Below are positions 1-6,849 of a stretch of DNA of 7,571 nucleotides, one piece after another. Source of the DNA: Cyclobacteriaceae bacterium (GTDB lineage: Bacteria > Bacteroidota > Bacteroidia > Cytophagales > Cyclobacteriaceae). Under the pieces are notes generated by a model. It searched no databases, was not told where the DNA came from, and saw only the letters and a program-made list of their open reading frames with translations. Every line of letters begins with the position of its first letter. Within the stretch, counting starts at the first letter, position 1. Location: positions 1 through 7,571 of the forward strand of contig JANYKP010000375.1 in assembly GCA_025358195.1 (NCBI GenBank). Reading direction: 5' to 3'. The position numbers and the translations under genes are program-made.

Positions 1-467
1 CCACCAGAAAGTTCACCGAATTTTTTGTCAAGGTCGGGCACATCGAGTTTGCTTGTCACTTCATGCACTTTTGCATCGTAATCCCACGCATTGAATTCCT
101 CCATTTTCTCCAGGGCTGCCTGCATTCGTCCGGCAGGCACCTCCGGATGGTGGAGGCAGTCTTCGTATTCTTTTACAGCCGCCGCGACCTTGTTAGATTC
201 GTCAAACAAAATGTCTTTTACCAACAGTCGATCATCGACCTTGGGCTGTTGTGTAAGGTACCCGAGACGGATACCATCCCGGACCACGACCTTGCCCGTA
301 TCTGAGTTGAGTTCACCGGTAAATATTTTTAGCAGGGTAGATTTACCCACCCCATTATTGCCCACCATGGCAAACTTCTCCCCCTGCGAGATGCCCAGGG
401 AGATGTCCCTGAACAGCCATTTGTCATTGAATGCCTTTGAAATAAGCTCGGCGGAAAGATAATTCAC
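1..467 (-). CDS. ABC-F family ATP-binding protein, N-terminal part (cut by the window edge)
   Basis: About 155 residues are visible, reading leftward off the window. The first nucleotide-binding domain starts near residue 3, with Walker A GNNGVGKST at residues 36-44 followed by LLKIFTGEL. A helical insert rich in charged residues (about 85-140) precedes the signature LSGG, which begins at residue 153 exactly where the window ends. There are no membrane segments. The pattern (F.D..LF.DISLGI..GEK) is that of duplicated-ATPase ABC-F proteins (Uup/EttA type), soluble factors that act on ribosomes; they are not transporters. I cannot tell Uup from EttA or a resistance-type paralogue because the inter-domain linker and second domain are missing. 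The start is GTG: in-frame TAG and TAA codons lie just upstream, and no ATG occurs before residue 34, which is too late. There is no Shine-Dalgarno sequence. A TAnnTTTG box lies 22 bases upstream. The gene is probably intact and simply truncated by the window. Confidence 0.93.
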   Translation of the reverse strand, partial: MNYLSAELISKAFNDKWLFRDISLGISQGEKFAMVGNNGVGKSTLLKIFTGELNSDTGKVVVRDGIRLGYLTQQPKVDDRLLVKDILFDESNKVAAAVKEYEDCLHHPEVPAGRMQAALEKMEEFNAWDYDAKVHEVTSKLDVPDLDKKFGELSG

Positions 468-663
468 GTTTTTCTATTAAAATGAGGCGCAAAGATACAC
501 CGAAGGCGTGAGCGGGAAAATTCTGGTTGCAGGATTCTGGGTACCGGGTGCTTGGTACTGGCAGGCTCGGGCTTTGGGGACTTTATGGTTCTTCGATCAG
601 GTATTGCTTGAGATGAATTTTTTCGGGCCCATCATTTGATCATCCCAATCACTGTTAGGCATT
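468..663. other. Noncoding spacer with a degenerate G-rich repeat
   Basis: This 196-base gap separates the ABC-F gene from the end of the S9-peptidase unit. Besides the promoter box it holds a G-rich stretch (about 521-580) in which TTCTGG occurs twice and two adjacent 14-base units at 538-551 and 552-565 share a GGTAC.GG core (9 of 14 positions identical). I found no convincing ORF and no clear rho-independent terminator for the operon ending at 664; the GGGCCC near 626-631 is not followed by a T-run in the required direction. Confidence 0.5.
490..497 (-). promoter_or_regulatory. Bacteroidota-type -7 box for the ABC-F gene
   Basis: Read on the minus strand this is TATCTTTG, a perfect match to the TAnnTTTG -7 consensus of the primary sigma factor of Bacteroidota. 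A T-rich TTTTC lies about 20 bases upstream, where a TTTG -33 element would be expected, so the -33 match is partial. The box ends 22 bases before the GTG start, giving a leader of roughly 15 bases. Its placement supports both the GTG start and the phylum assignment. No transcript data are available. Confidence 0.55.
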
Positions 664-1158
664 TTAGATCGGCGACTGCTCACAGAATTTTCCAGAGCAA
701 TTCAATGGAACAAAAACTTCCGCACGGATCAGCCACCGTCCATTAATCTTATGCCATTTCGCAAAATAGCTTCCGCTGAGTTCACATGGCTCTCCTTGGT
801 CAGTCCAGTGGCCCACCCACGTGCCACTTTCGGACGCCATGTTCCATTTACTGAATACCTGGATGGTTTCGGGTGTGCGGATATAAATCACATCAGGCTT
901 ACTGGTGTATTCATTCGCAAACCAATCGCGGTTGGCTATTCTACCTGACCTTTCAAAGTTCCTTGAGGTCACCACATGATAATCAAGGGTCCAAACACTG
1001 GCAAGCATGGCTGTGTCCTTTTTAGCAATTGCTTCATTAGATAGCCGACGAGCCGACCGAATAAGTGCTTCTTCCGGATCCCTCGCCGTCTTTGGTGGGC
1101 GATTGCACGAAACGATGATTGATGAAGTCAGTAGTATGATTATAAGTGTCCTTTTCAT
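664..1158 (-). CDS. NTF2-like (SnoaL/DUF4440-type) lipoprotein
   Basis: This 164-residue protein begins MKRTLIIILLTSSIIVSC, a lipoprotein signal peptide with lipobox IVSC and lipidated Cys18, so it should be anchored in a periplasm-facing or outer membrane. Residues 28-152 resemble the cone-shaped NTF2/DUF4440 fold: an N-terminal helix (EEALIRSARRLSNEAIAKKDTAML), a W..DY.V segment, then beta strands ending in the typical 'W.kinGRWLIRAEVFVP'. Such domains bind small ligands or catalyse varied reactions, and I see no residues that fix a substrate. Mature cysteines at 125, 154 and 159 could form disulfides outside the cytoplasm. It is the last gene of a unit with the hydrolase (5-base gap) and the S9 peptidase upstream, so it is probably cotranscribed with them. 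The residue after Cys18 is Asn and there is no acidic surface-export signal, so surface exposure is not indicated. The fold call is fairly good; the function is unknown. Confidence 0.8.
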   Translation of the reverse strand: MKRTLIIILLTSSIIVSCNRPPKTARDPEEALIRSARRLSNEAIAKKDTAMLASVWTLDYHVVTSRNFERSGRIANRDWFANEYTSKPDVIYIRTPETIQVFSKWNMASESGTWVGHWTDQGEPCELSGSYFAKWHKINGRWLIRAEVFVPLNCSGKFCEQSPI

Positions 1159-1163
1159 TTAGA

Positions 1164-1832
1164 TTATTTGATTTGATGATCGATCCATTGACTTGACGCC
1201 ATCACTAACTCATCCATAAGTTGCTTTTTGGAAACTTTAAAAGAGTGGTCCGCGCCTTCAAATTTTTTCAATGTGGCAGATGGAAGGTTTTTTACAACCC
1301 CTTCCATCAAATTCATTTCGGCAAGCGTATCTCGCGTACCCTGAAGAAACAGCATTGGGATCGCGATGGATGAGAGATGATTCGCCCGTTCAGTAGCGGG
1401 CGCACCAGACGGGTGAAGGGGAAAACCAAAAAAGATAATTCCATTTACAAATGCCGGACATTCCTTCGATAGTCGCTGCGACGTCATCCTGCCTCCAAAT
1501 GATTTACCACTTGTAAACAATGGAAGGTTGGGATATAACGCATGGGTCTTATCGATGATTGCCTCCACTGTTTTTTCAGCGACGGGTGCTGGATCGGGTC
1601 TTCCCTTCTTGTTTTCCATGTAAGGAAAGTTGAACCGGATGGACGTAATGGATGCCTTTGCCAACCCCCCCGCGAGTGATTCCATAAACATGTGCTCCAT
1701 CCCAGCTCCTGCACCATGAGCTAAGGTCATCACTGCCTTTGGTTTTTCTGCATCCACGATTTTGATAGATACATTCCCAATGGACTTGGAAACTTCAATG
1801 GATAATTTTTTGGACGATTGTCCTAAAGTCAT
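1164..1832 (-). CDS. Alpha/beta hydrolase of the TEX30/KANL3-like (dienelactone-hydrolase-related) type
   Basis: The protein has 222 residues with no signal peptide or membrane segment, so it is predicted cytoplasmic. It shows a compact alpha/beta-hydrolase core: the oxyanion-region motif LAHGAGAG at 37-44, the nucleophile elbow SGKSFGGRM with Ser111, an acidic residue at Asp168 in LQGTRDTLAE, and the base His196 in GADHSF. This combination of AHGAGA with GKSFGGRMTSQ is characteristic of the small predicted hydrolases grouped with TEX30/KANL3 and COG3571. Their substrates are mostly unknown, so esterase, thioesterase or peptidase activity cannot be assigned. Its length is normal for the family and the full triad is present. 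The gene starts 9 bases after the S9 peptidase stop and ends 5 bases before the NTF2-like lipoprotein, so the three are almost certainly one transcript. An ATG opens the frame directly after that stop, and no alternative start fits better. Confidence 0.88.
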   Translation of the reverse strand: MTLGQSSKKLSIEVSKSIGNVSIKIVDAEKPKAVMTLAHGAGAGMEHMFMESLAGGLAKASITSIRFNFPYMENKKGRPDPAPVAEKTVEAIIDKTHALYPNLPLFTSGKSFGGRMTSQRLSKECPAFVNGIIFFGFPLHPSGAPATERANHLSSIAIPMLFLQGTRDTLAEMNLMEGVVKNLPSATLKKFEGADHSFKVSKKQLMDELVMASSQWIDHQIK

Positions 1833-1841
1833 GCCGCAAGC

Positions 1842-3998
1842 TTATTCCTTGGCTGGTTTGATCATCGCTGGTTCTTTCAACTTCCTTACAAAATAATCCG
1901 CCACAGCGCCATACACTTTGATCGCATTGCTTTGCTTCATCCAATGGTGCGTGTCATCGACAATCACCAAGGTCTCGAGGGGCACCCCTTTTTTCTCCAA
2001 TCTTTTCACAAGGTCCGTGCTCTGACTGAACCGGACATTCCGGTCATCATCGCCATGAATGATCAACACAGGCGAAGTCCACGTGGAAACATAGGCAGTC
2101 GGTGAAGATTCCCACGCTACTTGCTGCGCCCGCTCAGCATTGGGTGCACGCTCATATCGGTCAGGAGCGATTAAATTTCTCGTGCGGTCCACAGTAAAAT
2201 CATGTACGCCATGTATATCCACGCCTGCGGCAAATATTTTTGAGTCCCTGGCCAATGCCATGGCCGTGAGAAATCCCCCATACGACCCTCCATAAATTCC
2301 GATCCGACTTGGGTCTACCTGCGGCTGTGCTGCTAACCACTGTCCGGCAGCTTTGATGTCAATATATTCGGAAGCTCCTGCACTACCCGCCTTTTCAGGT
2401 TGATGAAATTCAAATCCATAACCAATACCCAGGCGATAGTTCACCGCAAGCACGACAAAACCGAGGCTGGCGAGATGTTGATTTGATGCATATGCGTTTG
2501 AATAGTAATCCGAGTAATGCCACCCCAGCAACATCTGTCGTGGCGGTCCACCGTGAACGTAAATAATCGCGGGCTTTTTACCTGGTCCGCCGACAGGCTC
2601 AAACAATTGTCCATGAATAGTAAGGCCATCGGGTGACTTAAAAGTTACCTGTTTGGGTGTCACCAGATTCTTTTCGGGAAAATCTTTTGGAATCAATTCC
2701 TGTCCGATCAACTTCATTGCAGATTTTGAGGTAAGGCTCACAACTGCGGGCAAGGGTGATCGTTGTGACGTTGCACTCAGGCAAACCAGGGTCGCTCCAT
2801 CTCCGGTCACAGTTGGCGTCCACTCTAAACCGGCACCCGAAGTCATCACCTCCATCGCTGCTTTATCAACGGGAACACGAACGATATGCCGGCGATCAAT
2901 ATCCAATTTATCCGGACCGGTATTAGCGCTGAACACCATCCATTTTCTGTCAGGACTTAATTTGATGTGCTCGGCCATGAACGATCCAGGTGTTAACAAC
3001 AAAGCTTTTACATCTTGTGCAGGGGCGGAAGTGCCCAATGGTATAGCGTAAAGGTGTGGCCAGCCATCGTGATACGATAAGAAAGTAATTCGTCCGCCTG
3101 CAGCCCAGTTTAAATTGGTCTGACCGTGTGTAGTGGGATAGGATCCAGCCAATGTTTCAGGAGCTTTCCACAGCTGCGACGCGTTTGCAGTTTTTACATC
3201 ACCAACCCAAATTGACCACGGTTGATGTCTTCTCACTAAAAGAGAATCGAGGCTTCCACCTGCCGCAGATGTGCGAATAAACGCCAGCTGAGTTCCATCT
3301 GGTGACCACCGCGGTGAACCGTCACGATGGAAGGAAGGTGCGATCCATTGAATTGGAGTTTCGGCATTTGTGAATACACCAACAAAAGAGTGGTCACCGC
3401 GGCCAGCGACAAAGGTAAGTCGCGATCCGTCGGGGGACCATTCTAATGAGCTGACTGTGCCACGTGTCGTAAACAGATTTTTTGCTTCAGATGCACCATC
3501 AATCGGTACCGTCCAAACCTGATTGCTTTTAATAAATGCGACCACATCATTTTTAGGGGAGATAATGGGTGCATCGCCTTCGGACAATGCCTTTGCTTCG
3601 CCACCTGCAAAGGGAATGCTCATCACTTTCACTTTTAGGGGTGCGGCATTGAATGTAGGATTGACCGGAAGTTCGTCGTCCCAGTTTGATCCGTGATCAC
3701 CGCCTCTCACAAATACTATCCACTGACCGTTGGCCGAAATGGATAAACTGGTGATCTCCTGACCATCATCCTGCTGATAGTTGGTCAGCCTCCGCGGTTT
3801 GAAATCAGGTCCCTCAGCCACATAGACATTTCTTTTGCCCTGTTCCTCAAACGCCCAGGCAACTTTGGAGCCTTGAGAAGCGGCTGTCAGTTCCGTTGGA
3901 AAAGGGTAGCTTTTGGCTGATTCCAGCGTGAACGTTTGACACCAAACCAATGGACTGATAAACAGCAATCCAATAAACAGATAGTTCATTTTTTTCAT
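1842..3998 (-). CDS. Exported S9 family serine peptidase (prolyl oligopeptidase / DPP IV-like)
   Basis: The protein has 718 residues. It begins with a hydrophobic signal peptide (about 1-20, likely cleaved after VWC20 before Gln21). The tryptophan before Cys20 makes a lipoprotein signal unlikely. Residues 40-430 form a beta-propeller: seven WD40/PD40-like repeats are visible near 85-99, 144-157, 185-199, 229-242, 296-308, 345-359 and 394-409, several with an SPDG turn. The C-terminal alpha/beta-hydrolase domain (about 450-710) has HGG at 482-484, the nucleophile GGSYGG with Ser572, Asp652 in HGDDDRNV (aligned to the DPP IV aspartate) and His684 in DDTHHW. All three triad residues are present, so the enzyme should be active. 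It would cleave short peptides, often near proline, in the periplasm or outside the cell; the exact specificity is inferred from the family. It heads a three-gene unit. The start at MKKM is preferred, with Met4 as an alternative. No TAnnTTTG box is visible in the 106 bases upstream, so transcription may begin at or before the GH16 gene. Confidence 0.95.
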   Translation of the reverse strand: MKKMNYLFIGLLFISPLVWCQTFTLESAKSYPFPTELTAASQGSKVAWAFEEQGKRNVYVAEGPDFKPRRLTNYQQDDGQEITSLSISANGQWIVFVRGGDHGSNWDDELPVNPTFNAAPLKVKVMSIPFAGGEAKALSEGDAPIISPKNDVVAFIKSNQVWTVPIDGASEAKNLFTTRGTVSSLEWSPDGSRLTFVAGRGDHSFVGVFTNAETPIQWIAPSFHRDGSPRWSPDGTQLAFIRTSAAGGSLDSLLVRRHQPWSIWVGDVKTANASQLWKAPETLAGSYPTTHGQTNLNWAAGGRITFLSYHDGWPHLYAIPLGTSAPAQDVKALLLTPGSFMAEHIKLSPDRKWMVFSANTGPDKLDIDRRHIVRVPVDKAAMEVMTSGAGLEWTPTVTGDGATLVCLSATSQRSPLPAVVSLTSKSAMKLIGQELIPKDFPEKNLVTPKQVTFKSPDGLTIHGQLFEPVGGPGKKPAIIYVHGGPPRQMLLGWHYSDYYSNAYASNQHLASLGFVVLAVNYRLGIGYGFEFHQPEKAGSAGASEYIDIKAAGQWLAAQPQVDPSRIGIYGGSYGGFLTAMALARDSKIFAAGVDIHGVHDFTVDRTRNLIAPDRYERAPNAERAQQVAWESSPTAYVSTWTSPVLIIHGDDDRNVRFSQSTDLVKRLEKKGVPLETLVIVDDTHHWMKQSNAIKVYGAVADYFVRKLKEPAMIKPAKE

Positions 3999-4104
3999 AA
4001 GAGACTAATTCTTCGGAAAATGTAGTTCAAAAATTTAATATTTATCATGGGTAGTGTACTCAGTAGTTCGGATAACGAATGATGAAGAGACGCAAACTAT
4101 TAAT

Positions 4105-5217
4105 CTATTTCTGAAACACCCGTATGTAGTCGACAATCATTATTTGAGGGAACTTGGCTGTTCCGTCCGGACTGCCTGGCCAGTTTCCGCCAACGGCCAC
4201 GTTCAGAATAAAAAAGAAGTCCTTTTTGAATGCAGCATTATACGATGTAATGGGCACGCTGTAATAACTCACATCATCGATCAACCAGTTGATATTCGAA
4301 TCGGTCCATTCAATGGAATAAACATGAAATGCATCGGAGAAAAGTCCCTGGCTCAGGGTCTTGCTCCCCCCACTGCTTTTATACCCGCCATCATTCCAAT
4401 GGGCCGTGCCATACACTGTTTTCTCGCGTCCGTTTCCACCGATCATTTCCATGATATCGATTTCGCCGCACGCAGGCCAACCCACCGTGTTAATGTTTGA
4501 TCCCAGCATCCAGATCGCGGGCCAAAGGCCCTGACCTTTAGGTACGATTGCTCTGACATCCACACGGCCATAAGTAAAGGCAAACTTGTCCTTAGTGATC
4601 ATTCGACTGGAAGTGTAAGATTTACCTCCCCTGCTTTCAACTTTAGCTTTGATAATGAGGTACCCCTCTTGTATGAATGCATTTTGGCTGGTGTAGTATT
4701 CAAGTTCGTTGTTTCCCCATCCGCAATTGGGGCAGCCGTCTCCGTTTTCGAAGGTCCAGTTAGACGGGTCGATGGAAGAAGTGGAAAACTCCTCTGCCTT
4801 TGTCAGGGTCATCCCACTGTAACTGCTGGCACTGGTGTAGCCTCCGGAAGGTATCGGAACATTTAACGAAACTGAAATGCTTGTCGAGAAACTGGTAAAT
4901 ACTTGCTCATTCGTATTTGCTGTAACTACTACTTCATAGTTTCCGGAATTATTGTAGATATGGTCCGCAACGCCAGAAATAGATTTAAATGGAGTGGCCC
5001 CACTCACATCACCGAATGAAATATAATAATATGCTGCATTATCTGCTGTTGCTATGAACTTAACGTAGCCGGAACCATCGCTACTTATTTCGGTGGTCAG
5101 TTGTACATTGGTTGGAGCTACGTCCGTATGATCGTTCCTGCAGGATTGCAACATCCAAATACACAGCGAAAGCATGTAAATAATATTTCTACCATCCGTT
5201 AAAAGTCTCTTATTCAT
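4105..5217 (-). CDS. PKD-domain GH16 endo-beta-glucanase (laminarinase-like) lipoprotein
   Basis: From the chosen ATG the protein has 370 residues. The N-terminus MNKRLLTDGRNIIYMLSL leads to a lipobox MLQSC with Cys26. The following residues RNDHTD are fairly acidic, a feature seen in some surface-exported Bacteroidota lipoproteins. Residues about 32-118 look like a PKD/Ig-like beta-sandwich (ISFGDVSG, then HIYNNSGNYEVVVTANT). Residues about 135-370 are a full-length GH16 domain: a GWGNNELEYYT substrate-cleft segment, GLWPAIWML near 230-238, and the catalytic signature GEIDIMEMIG, with nucleophile Glu252, Asp254 and acid/base Glu257. The insertion-free EIDIxE form is typical of GH16 beta-1,3- or 1,3-1,4-glucanases, so laminarin-type glucans are the likely substrate (family inference). 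The frame stays open upstream to 5412, but that start would bury the signal sequence 65 residues inside the protein. There is no SusC/SusD neighbour in the window. It is divergent from the M24 gene and lies 106 bases before the S9 gene on the same strand. Confidence 0.92.
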   Translation of the reverse strand: MNKRLLTDGRNIIYMLSLCIWMLQSCRNDHTDVAPTNVQLTTEISSDGSGYVKFIATADNAAYYYISFGDVSGATPFKSISGVADHIYNNSGNYEVVVTANTNEQVFTSFSTSISVSLNVPIPSGGYTSASSYSGMTLTKAEEFSTSSIDPSNWTFENGDGCPNCGWGNNELEYYTSQNAFIQEGYLIIKAKVESRGGKSYTSSRMITKDKFAFTYGRVDVRAIVPKGQGLWPAIWMLGSNINTVGWPACGEIDIMEMIGGNGREKTVYGTAHWNDGGYKSSGGSKTLSQGLFSDAFHVYSIEWTDSNINWLIDDVSYYSVPITSYNAAFKKDFFFILNVAVGGNWPGSPDGTAKFPQIMIVDYIRVFQK

Positions 5218-5372
5218 TGAGTTCAAATTACATAAAATTGCTGTTAATTCGGTAAGGAAATGGCTGGATTCAAAAAAAAGTAATCCAATAATATTCTTCC
5301 TGCTAATTGTCTGATAAAACTTTTGAACCAGGGGAAGGTAAAGCGGAAGATAGCCATCCATATAAATCCCGC

Positions 5373-5402
5373 TTGTGGAGCTTTCATAAACCACTAGTTT
5401 TA
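5373..5402 (+). promoter_or_regulatory. Probable Bacteroidota-type promoter for the M24 peptidase gene
   Basis: CTTG at 5372-5375 and TAGTTTTA at 5395-5402 are separated by 19 bases, matching the TTTG / 19-21 bases / TAnnTTTG arrangement of this phylum with one mismatch in the -7 box. The end of the box is 34 bases before the ATG at 5437, giving a leader of about 28 bases. It lies in the 219-base divergent spacer (5218-5436). I found no equivalent pair directed at the GH16 gene. Confidence 0.4.
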
Positions 5403-5436
5403 CCCATGGCATCCAAAATTCTATAATCCCAGTCTC

Positions 5437-6720
5437 ATGTCAATTAACCGAAGAAATTTCATTCGTACCTCGGCCATCAGCGCTGGCGCTGCAACGCTGC
5501 TTTCCGGGCTGTCGGGTTGCAGTACGCCAGTTGATAAATCAACGAAGGCATCTCCTTTGGACGACCTAAAGTCCATGACAGCCGCTGTTGTGCCGATTTC
5601 AATTGAAGAGCGCAAGAGTCGTATTGAGAAGGCACAGCGTCTGATGACAGATAATAAAATCGATGCGATCTTCCTTGATGGCGGTACCAGTATGGAATAT
5701 TTTACGGGCATCCGTTGGGGTAACAGCGAGCGGATGATGTCTGCCATCATTCCTGCCAAAGGCGAAGTAAAATACGTTAGCCCTCATTTTGAAGAAGCAC
5801 GTGTACGTGAACTGATGACGATCGGTAATGATGTCAGGGTTTGGGAAGAAGATGAAAGCCCATACAAGGTAGTGGCTAAAATTTTCTCCGACTTCGGAAT
5901 TCGAACAGGAAAAATTGGCATGGAAGAAAGGGTCCGCTTCTTTTTATTTGACGGAATACGAAAAGAAGTCGCTAATGTTGAATACGTGAGCGCTGATCCG
6001 GTAACAGCAACTTGCCGTATGATCAAAAGTCCTGCTGAACTTGCCTTGATGCAAAAAGCCAATGACGTAACCATCGAAGCGTATAAAGTTGCGGTAGCCA
6101 TGCTCACCGAAGGGATGTCGCAAGGAGACTTTTCAAGAAACACTTCTGAAGCCCACAAGCGACTGGGCGCTCCCGGTGGAGGGGCGGGCGCGTCATTTGG
6201 TGCACCTAGTGCTTTTCCGCATGGCAGCATCGAGCCACAAAAATTACAGAAGGGTGACATTGTACTGATGGATGGCGGTTGCCAAATAGGTGGCTATGCG
6301 TCAGACATTAGCCGCACGGTTGTTTTTGGCGAACCAACAAAACGCCAGCAGGAAATCTGGGATCTGGAGAAGAAAGCACAGGCTGCCGGGTTTGCCGCAG
6401 CAAAGTTGGGTGACCCCTGCGAAAACGTTGACATTGCCGCGCGCAAGGTTATCACCGACGCAGGTTTTGGTCCAGGCTACAAAGTTCCGGGCCTCGCCCA
6501 TCGCACCGGACACGGTATTGGTATGGATGGACACGAATGGGGCAACATGGTTCTTGGAAACAAGCAACCGCTGGTGGCCGGCATGTGCTTCAGCATCGAG
6601 CCAACCATTTCTATTTATGGAGAATTTGGTATCCGATTGGAAGACTGTGCCTACATGACGGAAGAAGGAGTGAAATGGTTTTCACAACCGAGCCCGTCAA
6701 TTGATCAACCGTTTGCTTAG
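5437..6720 (+). CDS. Tat-exported M24 family metallopeptidase (Xaa-Pro peptidase-like) lipoprotein
   Basis: The protein has 427 residues. The N-terminus MSINRRNFIRTSAISAGA is a twin-arginine signal (Arg5-Arg6, then NFI) that ends in a lipobox LSGC with Cys28, so it should be exported folded and then lipidated. Residues about 56-190 form a creatinase-type N-terminal domain (LDGGTSMEYFTGIRWGNSER) and residues about 195-412 the pita-bread M24 domain. All five metal ligands are visible: Asp279 (LMDGG), Asp290 (YASDISRT), His359 (TGHGIG), Glu388 (SIEPT) and Glu402 (RLEDC). His366 in DGHEW fits the second conserved histidine. It should therefore be an active dinuclear-metal peptidase removing an N-terminal residue before proline; the specificity is inferred from the family. 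Tat export suits an enzyme whose metal centre is loaded in the cytoplasm. There is no Shine-Dalgarno sequence; the start is fixed by the Tat motif. The gene is followed by the 6728-6841 repeat and, on the same strand, an S10 peptidase. Confidence 0.94.
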   Translation: MSINRRNFIRTSAISAGAATLLSGLSGCSTPVDKSTKASPLDDLKSMTAAVVPISIEERKSRIEKAQRLMTDNKIDAIFLDGGTSMEYFTGIRWGNSERMMSAIIPAKGEVKYVSPHFEEARVRELMTIGNDVRVWEEDESPYKVVAKIFSDFGIRTGKIGMEERVRFFLFDGIRKEVANVEYVSADPVTATCRMIKSPAELALMQKANDVTIEAYKVAVAMLTEGMSQGDFSRNTSEAHKRLGAPGGGAGASFGAPSAFPHGSIEPQKLQKGDIVLMDGGCQIGGYASDISRTVVFGEPTKRQQEIWDLEKKAQAAGFAAAKLGDPCENVDIAARKVITDAGFGPGYKVPGLAHRTGHGIGMDGHEWGNMVLGNKQPLVAGMCFSIEPTISIYGEFGIRLEDCAYMTEEGVKWFSQPSPSIDQPFA

Positions 6721-6727
6721 TTCTCAT

Positions 6728-6841
6728 AATTTGAAAATTGAATAATTTGAAAATTTGAAAATGCTTTTGCTTCCACCTTCAAATTGTCTCATTTTCAAAT
6801 CTTCAAATTTTCTCATCTTCAAATTGTCTCATTTTCAAATT
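6728..6841. repeat. AT-rich inverted and tandem repeat between the M24 and S10 genes
   Basis: This 114-base noncoding block is built almost wholly from TTTGAAAAT on the left and its complement ATTTTCAAA on the right. The right half contains two identical 24-base copies (6777-6800 and 6817-6840) separated by a 16-base shortened variant (6801-6816). The left half (6728-6763) carries the reverse-complement words. The inner arms 6753-6763 and 6790-6800 pair perfectly over 11 bases with a 26-base loop, and the outer arms 6728-6738 and 6831-6841 also pair over 11 bases, so a long interrupted hairpin is possible. It starts 7 bases after the M24 stop and ends 8 bases before the S10 ATG, so it would lie in the S10 leader or end the M24 transcript. 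Possible roles are terminator, attenuator or a dispersed extragenic repeat; the sequence does not decide between them. Confidence 0.85.
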
Positions 6842-6849
6842 AACCTCTC

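Noticed and set aside
91..462. Plus-strand 123-codon open frame
   Set aside because: It lies antisense to the clear ABC-F coding sequence with Walker A and signature motifs; its translation shows no domain features.
600..640. Possible terminator around GGGCCC after the NTF2-like gene
   Set aside because: The stem is short with no loop, and reading in the minus direction it is followed by A residues, not T residues.
4054..4500. Plus-strand 148-codon open frame
   Set aside because: It is antisense to the catalytic part of the GH16 gene and has no recognisable domain; a shadow of the real gene.
5224..5230. TAATTTG (minus strand) as a promoter for the GH16 gene
   Set aside because: It ends only 6 bases before the start codon, so transcription would begin inside the gene, and the spacing within the box is wrong.
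5784..6260. Minus-strand 158-codon open frame
   Set aside because: It overlaps the M24 peptidase on the opposite strand, where all metal ligands are encoded on the plus strand.
6727..6749. TAATTTG words as possible -7 boxes for the S10 gene
   Set aside because: Both copies are one base short of the TAnnTTTG spacing and are simply part of the repeat; no TTTG element is placed correctly upstream.
6777..6840. CRISPR-like direct repeats
   Set aside because: Two identical 24-base units are separated by a 16-base piece that is itself a variant of the unit, so there are no unique spacers; no cas genes are present.
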